A stretch of 64,000 nt of DNA. It comes from Thinopyrum elongatum (taxonomy: Eukaryota; Streptophyta; Magnoliopsida; Poales; Poaceae). The notes beneath the pieces are model-generated. The model made no database searches. It saw only the letters and a program-made list of their open reading frames with translations, and had not been told where the DNA came from. The stretch is from the NCBI GenBank assembly GCA_011799875.1, contig CM022301.1, forward strand, positions 323,100,929 through 323,164,928, written 5' to 3'. Below are positions 12,297 through 22,588 of this stretch, one piece after another; the first letter of the stretch is position 1, and each line of letters opens with the position of its first letter. The position numbers and the translations under genes are program-made.

Positions 12297-13743
12297 CCAC
12301 ATGACTAGTGATCAAAGTCTTCTCATGGATTCAACTCTTCGTCCATCTACTAAAAGCCATATCACATTTGCTGACACTGGTAAAAGCAAGGTATTGGGCC
12401 TAGGTAGAGTTGCTATCTCAAAGGATCAACACATGGATAAAGTGATGCTTGTTGAATCCCTTGGATACAACTTAATGTCTGTCTCAATGCTTTGTGATCT
12501 TAATATGATCGTGATTTTTGGAAAGTTTTGATGCCTTGTGCTTATGGATTCTGACAAATCTCTAGTCTTCGAAGGTTATCGAAGAGGTGATCTGTATATG
12601 GTAGATTTCTCCGTAGGACCACAGCTTGCCGTATGTCTTCTAGCAAAAGATTCAGAGTGTTTGCTTTGGCATCGAAGGCTAGGACATGCGGGCATGAGGA
12701 ACTTGCACACTCTCGTGAAGAAGAAGCATATCATTGGAATCGAGGGTGTCAAGTTCAAGAAGGATCATCTATGTGGTACTTGTGAAGCCGGGAAGATGAC
12801 TAGGGCAAAGCATCCCTCGAAGACAATCATGACAACTTCACGTCCCTTCGAGCTGTTACACATGGACTTATTTGGCCCTACTCACTACTCTACCCTTACT
12901 ACCACTGCACATCTTTATGGCTTCGTCATTGTTGATGATTACTCTCGATACACTTGGGTACACATAATTCTCTATAAGAATGAAGTGCAGGATGTCTTCA
13001 GACGATTCACCAATCGAGCCATGACTAACTATGGCATCAAGATCAAGCACATCAGAAGTGACAATGGCATGGAATTCAAGAACACATGCCTTGACACTTA
13101 TCTTGATACACTAGGCATCACTCATGAGCTCTCTGCTCTATACACACCTCAGCAGAATGGTGTCGTGGAACACAAGAACATGACTCTTATTGCGATGGCT
13201 CGTACGATGCTTGATGAGTACAAGACTCGAAGAAAGTTCTGGCATGATGCCATTGACACTGTATGCCATATCATCAACCGAGTTTATCTTCACAAGTTCT
13301 TCAAGAAGACATCCTATGAACTACTCACTGGTAAGAAGCCAAATGTTAGCTATTTCAAAGTTTTTGGTGCCAGGTGCTGGATCAAGGATCCACATCACAC
13401 TTCCAAATTTGCACCAAAAGCACATGAAGGTTTTATGCTTGGCTACGGAAAGGATTCGCACACCTACAGGGTCTTCAACCTCTTTCACTATAAAGTGGTT
13501 GAAACTGTAGATGTGCAGTTCGATGAGACTAACGGCTCGCAAAGGGAGCACCTACCAAATGTGCTAGATGAAGCTTCTCCTAGTGAATCTATCAAGATAA
13601 TGGGAACAGGAGAAATCATACCCACCAAGGAATAGGCTGAAGAGGAAATTGTCATTCTAGCTCCTACACAACGTGAAGACAATACTGAACCTGAAGACAA
13701 TGTTGAAGACGAAGACAATGATCAGCAAAACCAAAGTCTTTGC
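12256..13743 (+). pseudogene. Sirevirus protease and integrase, cut by element A
   Basis: The protease starts with WIMDSGFTNHM (Asp-Ser-Gly active site) near 12268. One TGA at about 12529 lies between protease and integrase. Integrase has the zinc-binding His/Cys pattern (HRRLGH...CGTCEAGK, about 12667-12795), the first catalytic Asp in LLHMDLFGP, the second in IRSDNGMEF and the Glu in PQQNGVVEHKN. The motif FKVFGARCW follows near 13360. A TAG at 13633 and an acidic, Gln-rich tail come before the break at 13743, where the LTR of element A begins. Frame, order and family agree with the continuation at 45382. Confidence 0.9.
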
Positions 13744-14606
13744 TGTCGGCGTTCTGGGAACCAGGGTACCCAGACTTGCCTGCCTGCGGCCCACGGCATG
13801 GCTCCATCGATGGCCTGGTATGGCCCATCTACAGCACCTTCAAGACAAGACCCTCGTGAGGGGCCAAGCTTCGCGAGGCGGGTGACGCCAAGACCTCCGG
13901 AGGGAGCGGCCTCCCTAGGCTGGCTCCCGAGGATCGGAGATTTCTATGCAGGTACCCATCTCATGAGGTGGAGGTGACGCAAGCCATGACGACCAAGGCC
14001 AGGCGGGTGCCAGCGGGCGCAGAGCAGCATGTTTCCTCTTTGGTGCTAAGGAGGCAAGCGCAGGCGCGGGGTCCCGAGGAATCTGCCAAAGGTTTCCATT
14101 TCCGCGCAACGAGACCAAGACCGCCAGGGTGGATGTCCTCGCCGAGCCCACCGCGATGTCACGACCAGAGGCTTTGCAGGCAAAGACCACCTTTCGTCAG
14201 GATAAGATGTACTACTTGTCCCCCTTCAAATTTGGCCGTTGTGGGATCCCTTCCAGCCTTCATTACGGGGGGAGAGGACCGAGGCCGCTATATATAGGTT
14301 AGCCACCACCATAGAAAGGGGATGGGACCTAGAGTTCACATCCTCACCAGAGCAAGCCTCGCGAGCTTGTTCATCCTTGTACTAGTTCCTCCTCAGCCCC
14401 TCATGAGGCAAATCCACCCCAAAGCAGGAGTAGGGTAATACACCACAAGGTGGCCCGAACCTGGGTAAATTGCCGTGTCCTTCTTCTTCCCTGTTCTTCG
14501 AGCTAGGCTGCAGGGCGACGCGTTCACTTGGTTGGATAGGTTGAGTTATTCGCACACGCCCCAGACTTCAAACCTTCCTTGGGTCTGCGGAGCCCTAAAT
14601 CCGACA
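13744..14606 (+). repeat. Element A first LTR (863 bp)
   Basis: Starts TGTCGGCGTTCTGGG and ends AATCCGACA, next to a primer site TTTGGCGCGCCAGGTAGG. A TATA box CTATATATAGG lies at about 14288-14296. It differs from the second LTR at roughly 5% of positions by eye, plus a small indel. Confidence 0.92.
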
Positions 14607-14627
14607 TTTGGCGCGCCAGGTAGGGGC
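14607..14627 (+). other. Element A primer-binding site
   Basis: TTTGGCGCGCCAGG directly after the LTR. It shares TTTGGCGC and AGGTAGGGG with the primer site of element B. TGGCGC resembles the 3' end complement of tRNA-Asp, but the match does not extend far, so the tRNA is uncertain. Confidence 0.7.
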
Positions 14628-14678
14628 GGGTCGAAGTCTCTCACCCACCGTTCGCTCCGCCACCGTTCCGCTGTCCCT

Positions 14679-17114
14679 ATGGCTGATGCTCGCCGTGTTC
14701 CTGCCGAGCACCGGGCCTCTCGTGTCGCCCAGACGGCACCCGCGGGCAATGGTGCCCCTCGCCGCTCTGCCTTCCCGGTGGCTAATGCCGCCACCGACCC
14801 TGTTGCGCGCGAACAGCAGGATTCGTCGCTGCCTCCGTCCGTGCAGCGCAACGGCCGCACCGCGACTCCATCACCCACTCCAGCCACGGCGTCGTCCTCC
14901 CATGGTCATCGTGGGCCGGCGAACGCACAGCCTGTGCTGCTCATGGCGTGCGAGCTTCTGTGCTATCGTCCGGCCAACGACCTCTACGACGACTGGCTGG
15001 CCCGCATCACTGAGCTCGTCAACGCCGCTGCCGAAACTCTTGCACCGACTTGTTCACTTTGCCCTCCGTTGTCCCTGGCGGGCGATGTGGCTCACGGTGC
15101 GCCTCCTTCCCCTCCTATGCACGGCTTGGGCCCGAAGCCGAGGCGTGGAGCTCCCTAGCGTGACCCGCCGCGCAGAGCCCCGGCACGCGATGAAGAAAGC
15201 TGCCAGGTGGTGCAGCGGCCCCAAGGAGAGGCGCGTGCGCTTCCAACACCGCCACGTCAGGACCACGCACCGCCAAAGGCGGCTGCGTGCGGGCATCAAG
15301 ATCAGGCTCCTCCCCAGCGGATGGCCCCGGTGAATGCGGCGGGGTGCCGTGCTTTCACTCCGGATCTGCCTCCACGCTACGACGGCACCCCCGACCCCGC
15401 TGAGTTCCTCCAGCTCTATGAGCTGAGCATCGAGGCAGCGAACGGCAACGAGAAGGTCATGGCAAACTGGTTCCCCATGGCCCTCAAGGACGGCGCGCGC
15501 TCCTGGCTCCTGAACCTTCCGGTGGGATCGATCTCCTCCTGGGATGAGCTGCGCGAGCGATTCATCGCCAACTTCTAGGGCACTCGCGACCGCGCCCTCG
15601 GGGCAGGCAACCTGCGACGCATCAAGCAGTAGCCAGGCGAAACCTTGCACAAGTACATACAACGCTTCACCAATGTTCGCCTCAAGATCCCAAAGGTGTC
15701 GGTCGAGGCCATCATCACGGCATTCTCTGAGGGCATCCAGGATGTCAAGATGAAGGAAGAGCTCGCCATGCATGAAGATTTGTGATCGGCTCTGGAGATG
15801 TTTAACATGGACACCACGTGCGTGAGGGCAGAGGAAGGTCGCCTCTCCCTCCTGGAGCTTCCGGAGGTCGATCCTGAAGACAAGAAGGCCAAGGCTAAGG
15901 ACGTGAAGCACAAGGGTCCTGCTGTGCTCGCGGATGAACCTGAAATGAAGCGCGGCTGCGACCACCCCGAGTCATCCAAAGGCAGCTGCCCGTTCCGCGT
16001 CTTCCAAAACGTCCACAGCCACAATACCAACGACTGCTAAGAGCTCAGGGCGATCCGCTATGGGCACTTCGGCCGCTGTCCCGAGCGCAGCGACCGTGGC
16101 TATGGCCACGGAGGAGGCCGCGGGGGTGGCCGCTGGGACAACCGCGACCCCCGCCAGGACTGGCGCGATCAGCCTCGTGAGGACCGCTGGCAGGGCCAGC
16201 CTCGCAATGGCCCCTGGAGGGACCAGCCTCGTGAGGATTGTCTTCAGGGCAACGCTGGCCTCCCTCCGCAGCCACCGCCGCCAAGGAGGAACGACGACCA
16301 CCGCCAAGACGATGGGGCTGGGGGCTTCCAACAGCCTCGTGTCATTGCCTGCATCCTGGGTGGCGCTCAGGCCCCCGCTTCTCATCGCATCTTCAAGCAG
16401 TTCGCTCATGAGGTGAATGTGGCCCTCCCCAATCTCGAGGCGTCGCGCCCCCTCAGGTGGTCCAAGTACGCCATCACCTTCGACTCTACAGACCAGCTCA
16501 AGTGCTCAGCTGCCGCTGGCGCACTCCCAATGCTCTGCTAACCAACCATCAGCAACGTCCTCATCACCAAGACACTCATTGATGGAGGCGCGGGGCTCAA
16601 CATTCTCTCCGTCGAGACGTTCGAGACGCTCTAGGTGCCGTACGACCAGCTCCTCCCCACCAAGCCTTTCTCAGGGGTGACCGATGGCTCCACCACCCCC
16701 ATAGGGCAGATTCGCCTCCCTGTCACCTTTGGCCAGGGAGACAACTACCACACAAAGCTCATCGACTTAGATGTCGCCCACATTCGCCTCCTATACAATG
16801 CCATCCTCGGGTATCCAGCCCTCGCCAAGTTCATGGTGGCGACTCACCACGGCTACAACGTCCTCAAGATGCCAGGAAGCGGCGGTATCATCACGGTCGT
16901 CTGCGACGAGAATGAAGCGGTGTGCTCCCTTGAGCGCGCCTACCAAGCTACGGCAGTCGAGAATTCCGACGATGAGGGTGCAGTTCAGCCTCCTGAGGCC
17001 ATCCCCAAGAAGAAGAAGCGGCTCCTCCCCAAGGGCCGCCAGGAGGCTGGTGCGTCCGACGATCATGCCTCAGGCCCCGCGCGCGCTGCTGGGGCGCCTT
17101 TCCCCCTCGCATAG
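14679..17114 (+). pseudogene. Element A gag and protease, first copy
   Basis: ATG at 14679 (Met-Ala-Asp-Ala-Arg-Arg). One reading frame runs to 17114, interrupted only by nonsense codons (15156, 15576, 15630, about 15783, 16038, about 16539, 16632). The gag core has PPRYDGTPDPAEFL and SSWDELRERFIANF; an Arg/Gly/Asp-rich nucleic-acid-binding stretch with DQPRED repeats follows (about 16080-16260). The protease region has LIDGGAGLNIL (Asp-Gly-Gly) and ILGYPALAKFM. Comparison with the second copy (43323-45381) shows that four of these stops (15576, 15630, 16038, 16632) are CAG or CAA in the other copy. The frame ends with TAG-GAA at 17112, possibly the equivalent of the amber codon of R1, R2 and B. 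Confidence 0.85.
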
Positions 17115-17660
17115 GAAGGCGCCTGGCGCCCCTCTCAGGACATGCTCGGGGGCTCTCCTCTGGAGGGCCTCTGACCTGACCAACGTCATGAGGGAGGCGT
17201 TCGGGCACCACATGGAGGCGTGCTTCAACGCGCGCTTCCGTGAGCAGGGCGCAGGGCGCGAGGCGCCAGGCGCTCAGGAGTTCATCACCAAGGCAATAGA
17301 GGAGCTCCAGGAGGCACGAGCCGTGCGTGGCGAGCATCGCCCCACATCGTCTAGTGCAGTTGCCGCCCCTGACATGGGTGGCGAGTGCGCGTCTGCGTCA
17401 ACATCCCAGGTCTCAACAGGGCCGCTTCTCAGGAGCTCTACTAGCCGTCCCGCATTGGACGGAGCAGAGGCTACCCCCGCAGCTACATCTGCATGCCATT
17501 CGGCCTGCTGAACATGGCTGCCTCGCACCAGCGCTACATGTAGGGCGTCCTGGCGGCCCGTGAGGGCCGGCGTCAGCCGATCCTGACGGAGGAGGTGCCG
17601 GACCCTCGCGAGTTTCCCGGGCCTCCAGAGTTCCTAGAGCCTCAGGAGTCAGCCGGCTCA
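17115..17660 (+). pseudogene. Element A reverse transcriptase remnant
   Basis: Frame fragments match the start of Ty3/Gypsy reverse transcriptase: an ASDL...REAF.HHMEAC stretch, KAIEELQEAR, a degraded RVCVN...GLNRAA, then directly YICMPFGLLNMAASHQRYM. The part that would hold AYSGYHQ is deleted, and the YVDD region, RNase H and integrase are absent. The rest (to 17660) is proline-rich. Only a fossil of pol remains, so this copy needed proteins from elsewhere or is simply decayed. Confidence 0.7.
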
Positions 17661-18529
17661 TGAGGAACGACCTCCGCAGCGTGCATCTTCAGCTACCCCA
17701 ACGCTCCTACAACGACGGTGCCAGGTGACTTTTTGGTTTGTTCAATTGAGGGCGCCCCTCGAGCTGCATTATCCTCAAGCTGCCAGGGCCTGCACCTGCA
17801 GCATGTGTCATTTTGCACATGTATCAGAACTGGCTTCGCCCTTCCATGAATTGCTTAATATTATCGCCTGCATGTCCGGTGCTTCACCACCATGAATGTT
17901 GTGCGCCCTCACGAGCCCGCCCGCTACCGCCTCATGATTAAGGACAGGCACAACATCTGTGCTCAGGTCCGTCCCTGCAGTGTCGATAAACCCAAGTGGC
18001 TGAGCTCTGTCTCTCGGGCTAGCTCCCGTGCACGTCACCTCCCATGGTCCTTGGTGCCTTGTTCTCGCATGAGCTAACCGAGAGCGGATGAGTTAGGGCA
18101 CGCGACCCGGTGCCTCACCACTGCGGGAGCCGCGCGCCGGTTGTCTTTCTTTAGGGTTGTTGCATGAGAAGACTGGGCACGGCGTCTGTGCTCGGGTCCG
18201 TCCCTACAGCATCGATAAACCCAACGGCTGAGCTCTGTCTGGCGGCCCGGTCCCTTTCACGTCACATCCTGGGGTCGCTGGTGCTCGGCCTTCTCATGCG
18301 ATGTCCTCCGGAGAATCACTCGGCGCAGGCCACCCCAACATCTCTCGCAATTTTTGCAGGCCCCCCGTAACAAAATTCAGGCGCAACCCATCCTTGAGGT
18401 AGGGCCCCGTGAGTCCCGCGCTGGCTCACGGGTGCCCATATACACCTCCTCCAGTCCGGCCGTGCAAGCCATGTGTCCAGACGGGGCTGTACACGCCCCG
18501 GAGTCTCCCCTCAGAGGGAACTCCCACCC

Positions 18530-18690
18530 ACGCACCAGTGGAAGCCCCATGCTCTGCGCTGGCGAATGACATGGTCGAGGCGCGGCTATGCCCACGCACC
18601 AGTGGAAGCCCCATGCTCCGCGCTGGTGGACAACACGGTCGAGGCGCAGCTATGCCCACACTAAAGTGGAAGCACCATGCCCCGCGCTGG
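18530..18690. repeat. Three-copy repeat, unit about 65 bp
   Basis: Units start near 18540, 18600 and 18668 with GTGGAAG(C)CCCATGC followed by CGCGCTGG; the copies differ by a few bases. Confidence 0.75.
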
Positions 18691-18963
18691 TGAATATACA
18701 ACTGAGGGCACCCTAGCGGCTGCAATAACCTCAGGAGAGCCAACAGGCTCACTGTCCGGCCCCACCGAGCCGCTTTCCCTACGGAAGGGTCGCGCGAGCG
18801 GGCTGGGCAGGGGGGCTATGCTCAGGCCCCGCCTGGCGTATGCCACCTCACCAGGTCTCTCGCACCTGGTCTTCCTGCGTCCCTCCCAGGCAAAGGCTGG
18901 CGAGCAAAGGTATGAAGGACTCCGGATTACCTTGTACGGCTGCTTGTTTTCCTTCATGAGGGC

Positions 18964-19277
18964 CGTTCGCACGTCAAGGGGGACCCCTGAGTATTGCGAC
19001 TCAGGGGCCTCACTAGCCATGTAGCCCCTCGCCCCTTGGTCTCGTCCTGGTGATCCGGACGCCCCAACGGCAATCGAGGTACGCGCGGGGCTGGGCTCTG
19101 CCGCCGCAGAACATCGAGGTTGTTCGTACGTCAAGGGGGACCCCTGAGCATCGTGACTCAGGGGCCTCACTAGTCATGTAGCCCCTTGCCCCTTGGTCTC
19201 GTCCTGGTGATCCGGACGCCCCAACGGTGGATGAGGTACGCGTGGGGCTGGGCCCTGCCGACGCAGAACGCTAGCAA
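18964..19277. repeat. Two-copy 157-bp tandem repeat
   Basis: The unit starts CGTTCGCACGTCAAGG at 18964 and TGTTCGTACGTCAAGG at 19121. Identity over the unit is high, with scattered transitions. Confidence 0.85.
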
Positions 19278-19407
19278 ACGAGAAGGAAACCAAGCACGAA
19301 AGAGAAATTACGGAGAACTAGTAAATTATTACAAAGCATAATGTCTCATAAGTTCAAACAGAAGTTCTCATGCCTCCACAAGGTATGATGCATGTTGCAG
19401 GGTCAAA

Positions 19408-20291
19408 CTAGGAGGAAGCGCCGCCGTTGCCTTGGTTGCCATTGCCACCCACCTTGGGGAGCCCGTCGTTGATGACGCTGCCACCCTCTTCGCCACCGGC
19501 TTCTGCCGCTGCAGCTGCAGGGTCGAGGACATGGAGGAACTTCCCCAGTAGGGCCTCCACTTGCTTCTTCACGGCTTCAGTAGCAATGGTGCAGGACTCA
19601 GGAGCTACCGGTTCGATCAGCGCCCAGAGGTCGCAGCTTGGGTCCCGGAGGTGGAGGTGGCTGAAGACGTGTGTTGCGGCCGAGGTAAAGAGCGCGTGGC
19701 ACTCTCCCTCCACCGTGGAATCCATCCCAGCGGCGATGCCCTCAAGCGCCTCCGCAAGCTTGGGGAGAAGCCCAGCAGGGCCATCCTCCGGAGTCGCCAG
19801 CGGCTTCTCGTACCCTCCCCCATAGAGGGAGCACAGCGCCTCGCGAGACCTGAGCTCGAGGGAGATGAAGGCTCCGTGTCCCACGGCCGCCGTCTCCTTG
19901 GCAGCGGCGAGGGTCTTCTTCCTGGTCTCTAGCTTGGCTGTCGTCTCAAAGTCGAGCTGGGCGTGCGATGCCCGGGCCTTGTCCACCTCCTCTTTCAGCT
20001 TGCCTAGGCGGTCCCATTCCACGGCTTGGTCCTTGGCCGCCTAGGCCAGCTTGGCATCGCGATCGATGAGCATTGCCTCCCGGGCCTTGAGCCCCTCCTC
20101 CTGCTCTTGAAGCCTACGGGTGTGGGCAGCCTGCTCCTCGCGAAGGGCCTTCAGCGCAGTCTCTGCCTTGTCGCAGCGCTCCTTGGCGGACGTCGCGTCG
20201 GCCTGCGCCGCGTCGAGGGCCTTGGCGGCTTCGTTGGCTTCCCTCCTGCTCTCCGCAGCGACGGCCTCGGCCCGGCTCCAGGCCGTCCTGG
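19408..20291 (-). pseudogene. Element A antisense accessory gene, 3' part
   Basis: Minus-strand frame from the B insertion point (20291) down to TAG at 19408. It encodes a long Ala/Glu/Lys-rich coiled coil (about 20290-19900), one in-frame stop near 20040, and a conserved C-terminal helix region (SLYGGGYEKPLA, SCDLWALI, VEALLGKFLH), with an acidic Gly/Asn tail. It continues the frame that is broken off at 40158, as shown by the matching CCTGG duplication at 20287-20291 and 40158-40162. It is the C-terminal half of a Transposase_28-type protein of unknown function. Confidence 0.8.
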
Positions 20292-21210
20292 TGTCGCTGG
20301 AAACCACGGCCTCCTATGGGACTAGGATGCCCCTTGCTGGTTCGGCAGGGGGCGTCGTGTTGCACACAGAGCAGACAAGCGTGTGGCAGCACGGCAGAGA
20401 TCACACAGGCATTTTTACCCAGGTTTGGGCCACCGTGAGGCATAAAACCCTACTCCTGCTTTGGTGGATTCATGGTGGAAAGTTGGTGGTGGAGCATAGT
20501 ACACTTGCCCGGCAAGGGTTGCCTCAGGGCGGCAGTGGCTACGCGTGTATGGGGGTCTGAGTTATCCAACCTTCTAACCCTCTCTACGGTTGCCATGGGC
20601 CTCCTTTTATAGATTAAGGGGTCACCACAATGGCAAAACAGTCATTATGCACTAATAAGATAGCAAACAGTGCTATCATACCTAACTCTGTGGGCTGATA
20701 GGGTGCATTAAATGCACCGCTCAACGTCACATTGTTGGTTGCCCGGCAAGGCTTGCCGGGCTATATCGCCAGCTCCACGCCTGCTCGCTTGACACGTCGC
20801 AGGACGGGTGTCATCTGCTGGTGTTTCCTGTAGGGAGAGGCTGCCATGTGGTGAATGGCTGCCACTTAGTCACTCCGCGGTTCGACACCGCACTGATTAA
20901 TGACGTGGGTCATGGTGGAGTAGTTGGTGAGGTGGTTTTGCCTCCGTGTGCCCCGGCAGGCCCTGTCGGGACGTATTGGACGTTGTCTTCCGGGGGTGGC
21001 CTCGCCCCTTGCCGAGCTCGCCTACCCGGCAAAGGAGGCCCTTCTCTTGATGGTGTCTTGCTTCTTTGGCTTGATCTTGGTCCCTCTTATCTGCATGTTA
21101 GTCCTTTGAACCTCTCAGTCCCTTGTATTCTGACTTGGGTTGGTGCTTCAATCTCGTCCCCGTGCCTGTGCACAGTCTGGGCAACAGACCCAGGGTTTGT
21201 TGCACCGACA
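20292..21210 (-). repeat. Element B 3' LTR (919 bp)
   Basis: On the plus strand it starts TGTCGCTGGAAACC and ends TGCACCGACA. The minus-strand TATA box (CTATAAAAGG) is at about 20602-20612. The inner border on the minus strand is GGGCCCGGGGGCTTC-like, the plus-strand primer region. Confidence 0.95.
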
Positions 21211-21680
21211 GAAGCCCCCGGGCCTGCCCCGAACGTGCTGCCGAGCACCATCGGGGTAGGGCCTAATAAGTGCACAGGCGGGGTCGCTGAAGAGGCTGGT
21301 CTCTTGAGGTCTTCTTTGCTTCTTCATTAGCCTTGATTCCGGGCCATTTTCCGGTTTCTCCGCGCGTCGTACGCAATGCTGTGGAAGAACTTTGATCGTG
21401 GCCTGCGGGTTCTCCTCGCCCCATGATCACGGGGCAAAAACTGCCATCCCACTTGCCTCCCATTTCGCACGCACCTGCCACGTGTTTCGCATGCATTGGG
21501 TGTGGTAGGTGGTGGATGTGGAGGGCGCGGGGAGGAGTGCCATGGCCGAAAACTGAGCGCTAATGGTTGGCGCAGAGGGTCGGCCTTGATCCTCAGAGCT
21601 CCAGAGGGTGCAGCGAGGCCGCATTGGAGGAGCTGGGCGGCCATTTCCTGTATGAGGAGCCGGCCCCTTGCCTCGTCCCC
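21211..21680. other. Element B stretch between 3' LTR and the B3 gene promoter
   Basis: No credible gene. It holds the second-strand primer region (minus strand, CCCGGGGGCTTC at the LTR border) and the upstream region of the plus-strand B3 gene, including CACGTG-like and GC-rich words. Confidence 0.6.
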
Positions 21681-21690
21681 CTATAAAAAG
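21681..21690 (+). promoter_or_regulatory. TATA box of the antisense B3-domain gene
   Basis: CTATAAAAAG, 74 bp before the ATG at 21755. The expected start site (about 30 bp on) would leave a short pyrimidine-rich leader (CTTTTTCTTCTTCTCC), typical of plant genes. Confidence 0.6.
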
Positions 21691-21754
21691 GGGCAGGGGC
21701 GGTGCCTCTCTGCACACACTTTTTCTTCTTCTCCGCAACTCTTCCCTTCTAGCT

Positions 21755-22414
21755 ATGGTGAGCGGGCGGGGGCGCGACGGTGCCCCAGCGGCGGCGACGA
21801 TGGCTTCTACTCGACAGCGCATCCCTCCTCCTCTGGATCCTATGGTGACAGAACCCGCCGCGAGGGGAGGAGGGAGGGGACGAGGTCGAGGTCGCTGTGG
21901 TGCTCGAGGAGGAGAAGGGCGGGGCGGCGCCTTGGCTGCGCCCCCGCCGGTGGCTCCTCCCCCGATGGAAGGCCACGTCGGGGACCAACCTCGAGAGTTC
22001 ATCATCAGGCTGTACAAGCCCCTGTGTGGTCATCTTCGCCTTCCAACTCCCTTTGCGCGGGAGATGGAGCTCGAGCAACCGCGCGCTCTGAGGTTGCACA
22101 TGAGGGGCTGTGGGAACGGCAGCATGTGGGTTGATGTCGACTTCCCTGCCCCTCACATTATGTACCTTCATCGTGGCTGGAAGACTTTTGCCCGTGACCA
22201 CGGCTTCTCGGAGGGGCACGTTCTCTAGTTCAAACTAATGGAGAGCGGCCTGCTCTCTGTCAAGATCTTCGGGCGCTCGGGAGGTCGCTTAGGGTGCTGC
22301 GCGGAGAGCTCGACTAACGACAAAAGCTCCTCCTCGAGCGGAAGCGACGAGGAGGAGCGTGACAGCGATGACGACGGCAGTGGGCGGGGGAGCGATGACT
22401 CTGACTCCGGCTGA
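21755..22414 (+). pseudogene. B3 DNA-binding-domain gene carried antisense by element B
   Basis: The start is the ATG at 21755, the first after the TATA box. The frame has a Gly/Arg-rich N-terminus (GGGRGRGRGRC), then a B3 fold of the REM/VRN1 type at about residues 75-170: FIIRLYKPL, HLRLPTPFA, a W.V strand, YLHRGWKTFARDHGF with the signature GW..F, SEGHVL, FKL and LLSVKIFG. A Ser/Glu/Asp-rich acidic tail ends at TGA (22412-22414). A single TAG at 22226-22228 falls inside the B3 domain, between EGHVL and FKL; otherwise the frame is open for 219 codons. B3 proteins bind DNA in plant development. Whether this one is expressed is unknown. Origin from a host gene is inferred. The TAG may be a private mutation of this copy. 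Confidence 0.78.
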
Positions 22415-22588
22415 TCGCCGCCCGCACCATCTTCATCAGGCGGCAGCACCGTCATCTGCATCCGCATCTCCTTCCCGGCTGTGCGATTTGCCGTGGAGTT
22501 GGATGCAGAGGTGGGGATGGTGCTCCCGGGGTCCTCCAGCAGTCCTCCAGCTGGACCCCGGCAGGCTTCCTCTCGGGCTACAGCTCCG

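Larger units (their letters stand above)
17661..19407. other. Element A spacer with local tandem repeats, no gene
   Basis: GC-rich. A diverged duplication of about 240 bp: the CTCAGGTCCGTCCCTGCAG/GATAAACCCAA block near 17963 recurs near 18198. A three-copy repeat of about 65 bp at 18530-18690 (GTGGAAGCCCCATGCTC, CGCGCTGG, GGCTATGCCCAC). A two-copy repeat of 157 bp at 18964 and 19121 (ACGTCAAGGGGGACCCCTGA...GTCTCGTCCTGGTGATCC). Open frames here are short and follow the repeats. The last 100 bp are the 3' flank of the antisense gene. Confidence 0.75.

Noticed and set aside
15054..15965. 303-codon minus-strand open frame over gag of element A
   Set aside because: It is the shadow of a GC-rich gag on the other strand and recurs as a shorter frame over the second gag copy; no domain is visible.
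20821..21330. 169-codon frame, with a near copy at 39768-40196
   Set aside because: Both lie in the two LTRs of element B; they are repeated LTR sequence.
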